Source: Calditrichota bacterium
Lineage (GTDB): Bacteria > Calditrichota > Calditrichia > Calditrichales > J004
Assembly: GCA_013112635.1 (NCBI GenBank)
Contig: JABFGF010000001.1
Location: forward strand, 434,001 to 498,000
DNA: 64,000 nt
Reading direction: 5' to 3'
The notes under the pieces were generated by a model, which was given only the letters and a program-made list of their open reading frames with translations, was not told the origin of the DNA and ran no database searches. Position numbers and translations under genes: made by a program. Shown here in pieces: positions 60,863-64,000 of the stretch; position 1 is the first letter of the stretch, and each line of letters starts with the position of its first letter.

Positions 60863-62653
60863 TTATTCATACATTGCTTCAATTTCTTTTTGATAGTTTT
60901 TGATTACCTCTTTGCGTTTTACTTTCATTGATGGTGTAAGCTCACCGGATTCAATAGAAAAAAGCGCTTTTGCGATAATAAACTTCTTTATGGTTTCATA
61001 ACTTGCTAATCCTGCAGAAAGCCTGTCAATCTCTGCTGAGACCAATTCTTCAACGCCCGGTAAAGAAACCAATTCCTCATAATTTCCAAATTTGAGACCT
61101 TTTGCATCGGCCCATTTTTGTAAAGGTTCTTCCGAGCAAACAACTACTGCGCTACAGAATTTTCGTTTATCGCCAAGCATCAGAAATTGCTCAATATATT
61201 TACTGGTAACCATATTGCTTTCAATTGGTTGCGGTGCAATGTTTTTACCACCTGCCGTAACAAGGATATTTTTCTTGCGGTCAGTGATCTTTAAAAAGCC
61301 ATCTTCAAGATGTCCAATATCTCCGGTATGAAACCATCCATCGCTGTCAATAACTTCTTTGGTTTCTGCTTCCTTTTTGTAATATCCAACCATAATATTT
61401 GGACCTTTGGCTAAAATTTCACCATCATCTGCAATTTTAATATCTATGCCCGGACCGGCCTTACCAACAAATCCATAGCGAAAAGCATCAAGAGTATTTA
61501 CAGTAATTAATGGCGATGTTTCGGTCAGACCATAACCTTCAAGAATCATAATACCGGCAGAACCAAAAAACTCGGCAATTTCACCAGATAATGGAGCGCC
61601 ACCGCTGATCATAAACCTGATGCGCCCGCCAACACGTTCGGCTAATTTACTGAAAACTAATTTGTAGGCAAGGTTGCGTTTAAACTGAAGTAAACCACCT
61701 ACAGACTGCTTATACATAATTTTGTGAATATATTGCCGTCCAACTCCAACAGCCCAATGAAATATTTTCTGTTTAGCACCTGAACCAAGTTCAACATTCT
61801 CTAACACACGCGCATACATCTTTTCATATAAACGCGGTACAGAAGCCATTATTGTTGGTTTTATTTCACCCATATTAACCGGCACAGCATCAATGCTCTC
61901 GGCATAAGCGATTGTAGAACCAGCGTAATAAGCCAAATAGTGACCAGCCATTCTTTCAAAAACATGGCTTAATGGGAGGAAACTTAGAAAAGTATCATCC
62001 GGCCCAACCGAAAGACATTGTAATCCTCCTTCAATATTTGAAAGTAAATTCCCATGTGTAAGGATTGCACCTTTAGGTTCACCAGTTGTCCCTGATGTAT
62101 AAATTAATGTAAGCCAATCATCAAGAGACACTTCTGCAACTGCATTTGTTACGCAGTTCGGATCACTTTCCAGAGTACTCGCCCCAGATTCCATATGTTT
62201 GTCTAACCCTTGCCATGGTGCATCAATCTTGGAGTTTTTAACATCGATTGTAATAAAATTTTTAAGATTTGAAAGTTTATCTTTTACAGCATTTATTTTA
62301 TCCATTTGAATATCATCTTCTGCAAAAACCGTTTTTGCCTCTGAATCATTCAAAATATATTGGACTTGCTCTTTTAATAAGGAAGGATAAATTGTTACTA
62401 ACACTGCCCCAAGACTAACCGTAGCATAATCGATTAAAGCCCATTCCAACCGATTTCCAGAAACTATGGCAACCTTGTCCCCTTTTTCAATACCTAAAGC
62501 TGAAAGACCGGCCGCTATTTGTTCTGCACGCCCGATAACATCTTCAAAAGAAACAGACTTCCATTCCCCGTTTTCCTTAAACATATAAGCTGTTTTATCC
62601 GGGCTGTCGGTACGTTTGGCAAAAAACATTTCACCAATACTTTTATATTTCAT
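60863..62653 (-). CDS. Long-chain fatty acid--CoA ligase (AMP-forming)
   Basis: A 596-residue acyl-CoA synthetase of the FadD15/long-chain family. It has the P-loop-like 'LIYTSGTTGEPKGAILTHGN', 'LSHVFERMAG', 'GYGLTETSP' and 'GWFHTGDIG', then 'DRKKNILVTAGGKNIAPQPIE' with the C-domain catalytic Lys region. It would activate fatty acids for lipid synthesis or oxidation. GGAGGTGTT precedes the ATG. The gap to the next gene is 129 bases and shows nothing I can support. Confidence 0.93.
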   Translation of the reverse strand: MKYKSIGEMFFAKRTDSPDKTAYMFKENGEWKSVSFEDVIGRAEQIAAGLSALGIEKGDKVAIVSGNRLEWALIDYATVSLGAVLVTIYPSLLKEQVQYILNDSEAKTVFAEDDIQMDKINAVKDKLSNLKNFITIDVKNSKIDAPWQGLDKHMESGASTLESDPNCVTNAVAEVSLDDWLTLIYTSGTTGEPKGAILTHGNLLSNIEGGLQCLSVGPDDTFLSFLPLSHVFERMAGHYLAYYAGSTIAYAESIDAVPVNMGEIKPTIMASVPRLYEKMYARVLENVELGSGAKQKIFHWAVGVGRQYIHKIMYKQSVGGLLQFKRNLAYKLVFSKLAERVGGRIRFMISGGAPLSGEIAEFFGSAGIMILEGYGLTETSPLITVNTLDAFRYGFVGKAGPGIDIKIADDGEILAKGPNIMVGYYKKEAETKEVIDSDGWFHTGDIGHLEDGFLKITDRKKNILVTAGGKNIAPQPIESNMVTSKYIEQFLMLGDKRKFCSAVVVCSEEPLQKWADAKGLKFGNYEELVSLPGVEELVSAEIDRLSAGLASYETIKKFIIAKALFSIESGELTPSMKVKRKEVIKNYQKEIEAMYE

Positions 62654-62782
62654 AACACCTCCCTAAAGCTGGCTTGGTTATAATATTTTAAAATGTGGTT
62701 TTTGTTGGATCGAAAGATAAAAATATGTACTGCTAAATTACTATTTTTATAATATTTTGCAAAGAAAAATATTATTATTCGT

Positions 62783-63967
62783 TTAGATAGACAATTTATT
62801 TTTCAGCCTGTTTCTTCTTTTTTCAAATCTGGTCTTCCATGATGGGTCAAATATTTGATAACCAAGTTCCGCCTGTAAATCCAATCTTTTAAATGCTTCT
62901 TCAACAAGATTTAATGCAGCAGGCAAATCTTTCTTTCGGTGCTCATGGTACTTTGCAGATTCTTCTAAGGAAAAAAAGCAATACTCCGGTTTTGTCAATA
63001 ATTCTTCCCAAATCTTGTTTGCATCATCCAGTTTCCCCGATCGTTTAAGAAGCAAGCTTTTCCAATATTTATAATCAATGGAGATTTTTGATTGAAGTTC
63101 TTCTGAATTCTCTATCATTTCAAAGTATAAGGTATCCCCAGCTTGAAAAGCAGTTTTTGCCAAATTAGCAACCGCCTTGGAATCTAATGGGAGTTTTTGT
63201 GGTGACTTGTTTAGATAGTCCAACTGATCAAGAAATAGTGTAAGAGACAGAATATCCTGCAAGTTATGCTCAATCATTCTCAACACATCATGAATTGCTC
63301 CGGTGTTTATAAAATTAAAATAAGCCTGGGGAATAAAAGCACCTGGTATATCGCCGGTTCTGTGCACATTTAACAAATGTTGTTCAATAGATTTTAGATC
63401 ACAAGATGGAAGGCTTTCTTTCCAAATACGACGGCACATATGTATAAGATCTATATGTTTTCTATTTTTAAAACCCGGCTTCAGCCTGTTTAATATAAAA
63501 CGGGAACTAAGCAGAGGCATGTCATAAGATTTCCCATTATAGGAAACCAGATATTCAAATCCACTCAACCAGTCCTGCAAAACATTGAAGATTTCGTACT
63601 CACGGCCAAAATCCGGAAGGAAATACTGATCAGTGATTATTTCTTCATTTTGCCAGTATGCAAATCCAATTAGAAAAGCAAAAGTACCGGTGCCACCTGC
63701 AAGGCCGGTTGTTTCAAGATCAAAGAAAACACATTTCTCACGCCGGATCGGATCGGTGAATTCATTTTTAGAAATCAGGTTAATATGAATATTATCATTT
63801 TTATAATCTGGATACGGGTGTCTCTTTTGAATTTTTAAAATTGGCGCTTCATCAAATAGAATTTCACCATGATAATGATCTTTTAAAGCTATTAACGAAG
63901 GCGGGTGATTTAGCTTTTCTTTTTCAGGTGATTTTTTGTAGTAGGTGAGTTTTTTTGATAAGTCCAT
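62783..63967 (-). CDS. YprB-like RNase H-fold 3'-5' exonuclease
   Basis: A 394-residue protein. A DEDD-type exonuclease domain lies about 75-250, with Exo I 'VFFDLETTGL', Exo II-like 'LVSYNGKSYDMPLL' and Exo III-like 'HNLQDILSL', as in the YprB/RNase H-like family. A C-terminal part (about 270-390) resembles TPR helices. The N-terminal 70 residues are variable. The substrate is unknown; it may be a DNA or RNA exonuclease. It starts 33 bases inside the right edge. Confidence 0.85.
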   Translation of the reverse strand: MDLSKKLTYYKKSPEKEKLNHPPSLIALKDHYHGEILFDEAPILKIQKRHPYPDYKNDNIHINLISKNEFTDPIRREKCVFFDLETTGLAGGTGTFAFLIGFAYWQNEEIITDQYFLPDFGREYEIFNVLQDWLSGFEYLVSYNGKSYDMPLLSSRFILNRLKPGFKNRKHIDLIHMCRRIWKESLPSCDLKSIEQHLLNVHRTGDIPGAFIPQAYFNFINTGAIHDVLRMIEHNLQDILSLTLFLDQLDYLNKSPQKLPLDSKAVANLAKTAFQAGDTLYFEMIENSEELQSKISIDYKYWKSLLLKRSGKLDDANKIWEELLTKPEYCFFSLEESAKYHEHRKKDLPAALNLVEEAFKRLDLQAELGYQIFDPSWKTRFEKRRNRLKNKLSI

Positions 63968-64000
63968 AAATGTATTAGATTGATAAAATCTTGTCTGACT

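Noticed and set aside
1-64000. Mobile elements, prophage, CRISPR array, integrase or tRNA-associated island
   Set aside because: No transposase, integrase, repeat array or attachment duplication was seen; gaps beside the tRNAs are short and hold only promoters and terminators.

Overview
The window is a compact, AT-rich stretch of bacterial chromosome made up almost entirely of housekeeping genes. The partial protein at the left edge ends in a 'YQNYPNPFNP' C-terminal sorting domain (Por/type IX secretion style). The window also encodes two PorV/OmpP1-like outer-membrane proteins, many TPR proteins, an OB-fold DnaE with an apparently intact PHP domain, and genes preceded by purine-rich ribosome binding sites. 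Together these point to the FCB superphylum outside Bacteroidota proper, for example Calditrichota or Ignavibacteriota. Promoters in front of the five tRNA genes look sigma70-like (TTGAYW, 17-18 bp, TAWWTT) rather than like the Bacteroidota -33/-7 type. The phylum assignment is an inference. I see no insertion sequence, prophage, CRISPR array or integrase.

Left part, plus strand (1-7362): partial secreted protein, then dnaE-dtd-PASTA protein, a polyprenol-kinase-like membrane protein and a PorV/PorQ-like protein. Minus strand (7378-10299): TPR protein and rqcH. Plus strand (10507-21512): yicC-gmk-coaB-uracil-DNA glycosylase, dnaB, rel, greA, PspC/LiaF-like envelope-stress proteins, a strong terminator, then aroA-aroE.

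Translation block (21583-32508): tRNA-Tyr, tRNA-Val, thrS-infC-rpmI-rplT-pheS-pheT, a small coiled-coil protein, zapA, a probable 6S RNA, then rny-ymdB-folD. infC appears to start at AUC. The RNase Y homologue has lost most of its HD-domain metal ligands.

Middle (32603-41190): a Cys-containing membrane protein, a DUF58 protein and a MerR regulator, then two tRNA-Pro genes flanking or joining a DPM1-like glycosyltransferase, pcm, a DUF368 polyprenyl-phosphate transporter and a fused VTE5-VTE6-like kinase. This reads as a candidate polyprenyl-phosphate recycling neighbourhood. leuS follows, with an inverted repeat filling its promoter spacer.

Right part, mostly minus strand (41187-63967): an orphan receiver protein, a small unknown protein with its own promoter (plus strand), csrA at the end of a leucine-degradation operon (carboxyltransferase and enoyl-CoA hydratase), engB, trxA, rlpA, TPR lipoprotein, a class III-like sirtuin, an unknown polytopic membrane protein, argD, a YfgM-like TPR protein, tRNA-Arg, an OmpP1-like protein with a CsgG-like partner, apt, acyP, asnS, fbp, gpsA-plsY, purM, an acyl-CoA synthetase and a DEDD exonuclease-like protein.

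The window is ordinary in gene content. The points of most interest are the catalytically degenerate RNase Y, the polyprenol/polyprenyl-phosphate neighbourhood with its kinase fusion, the AUC start of infC, the 6S RNA candidate, and the altered DR motif in RqcH.
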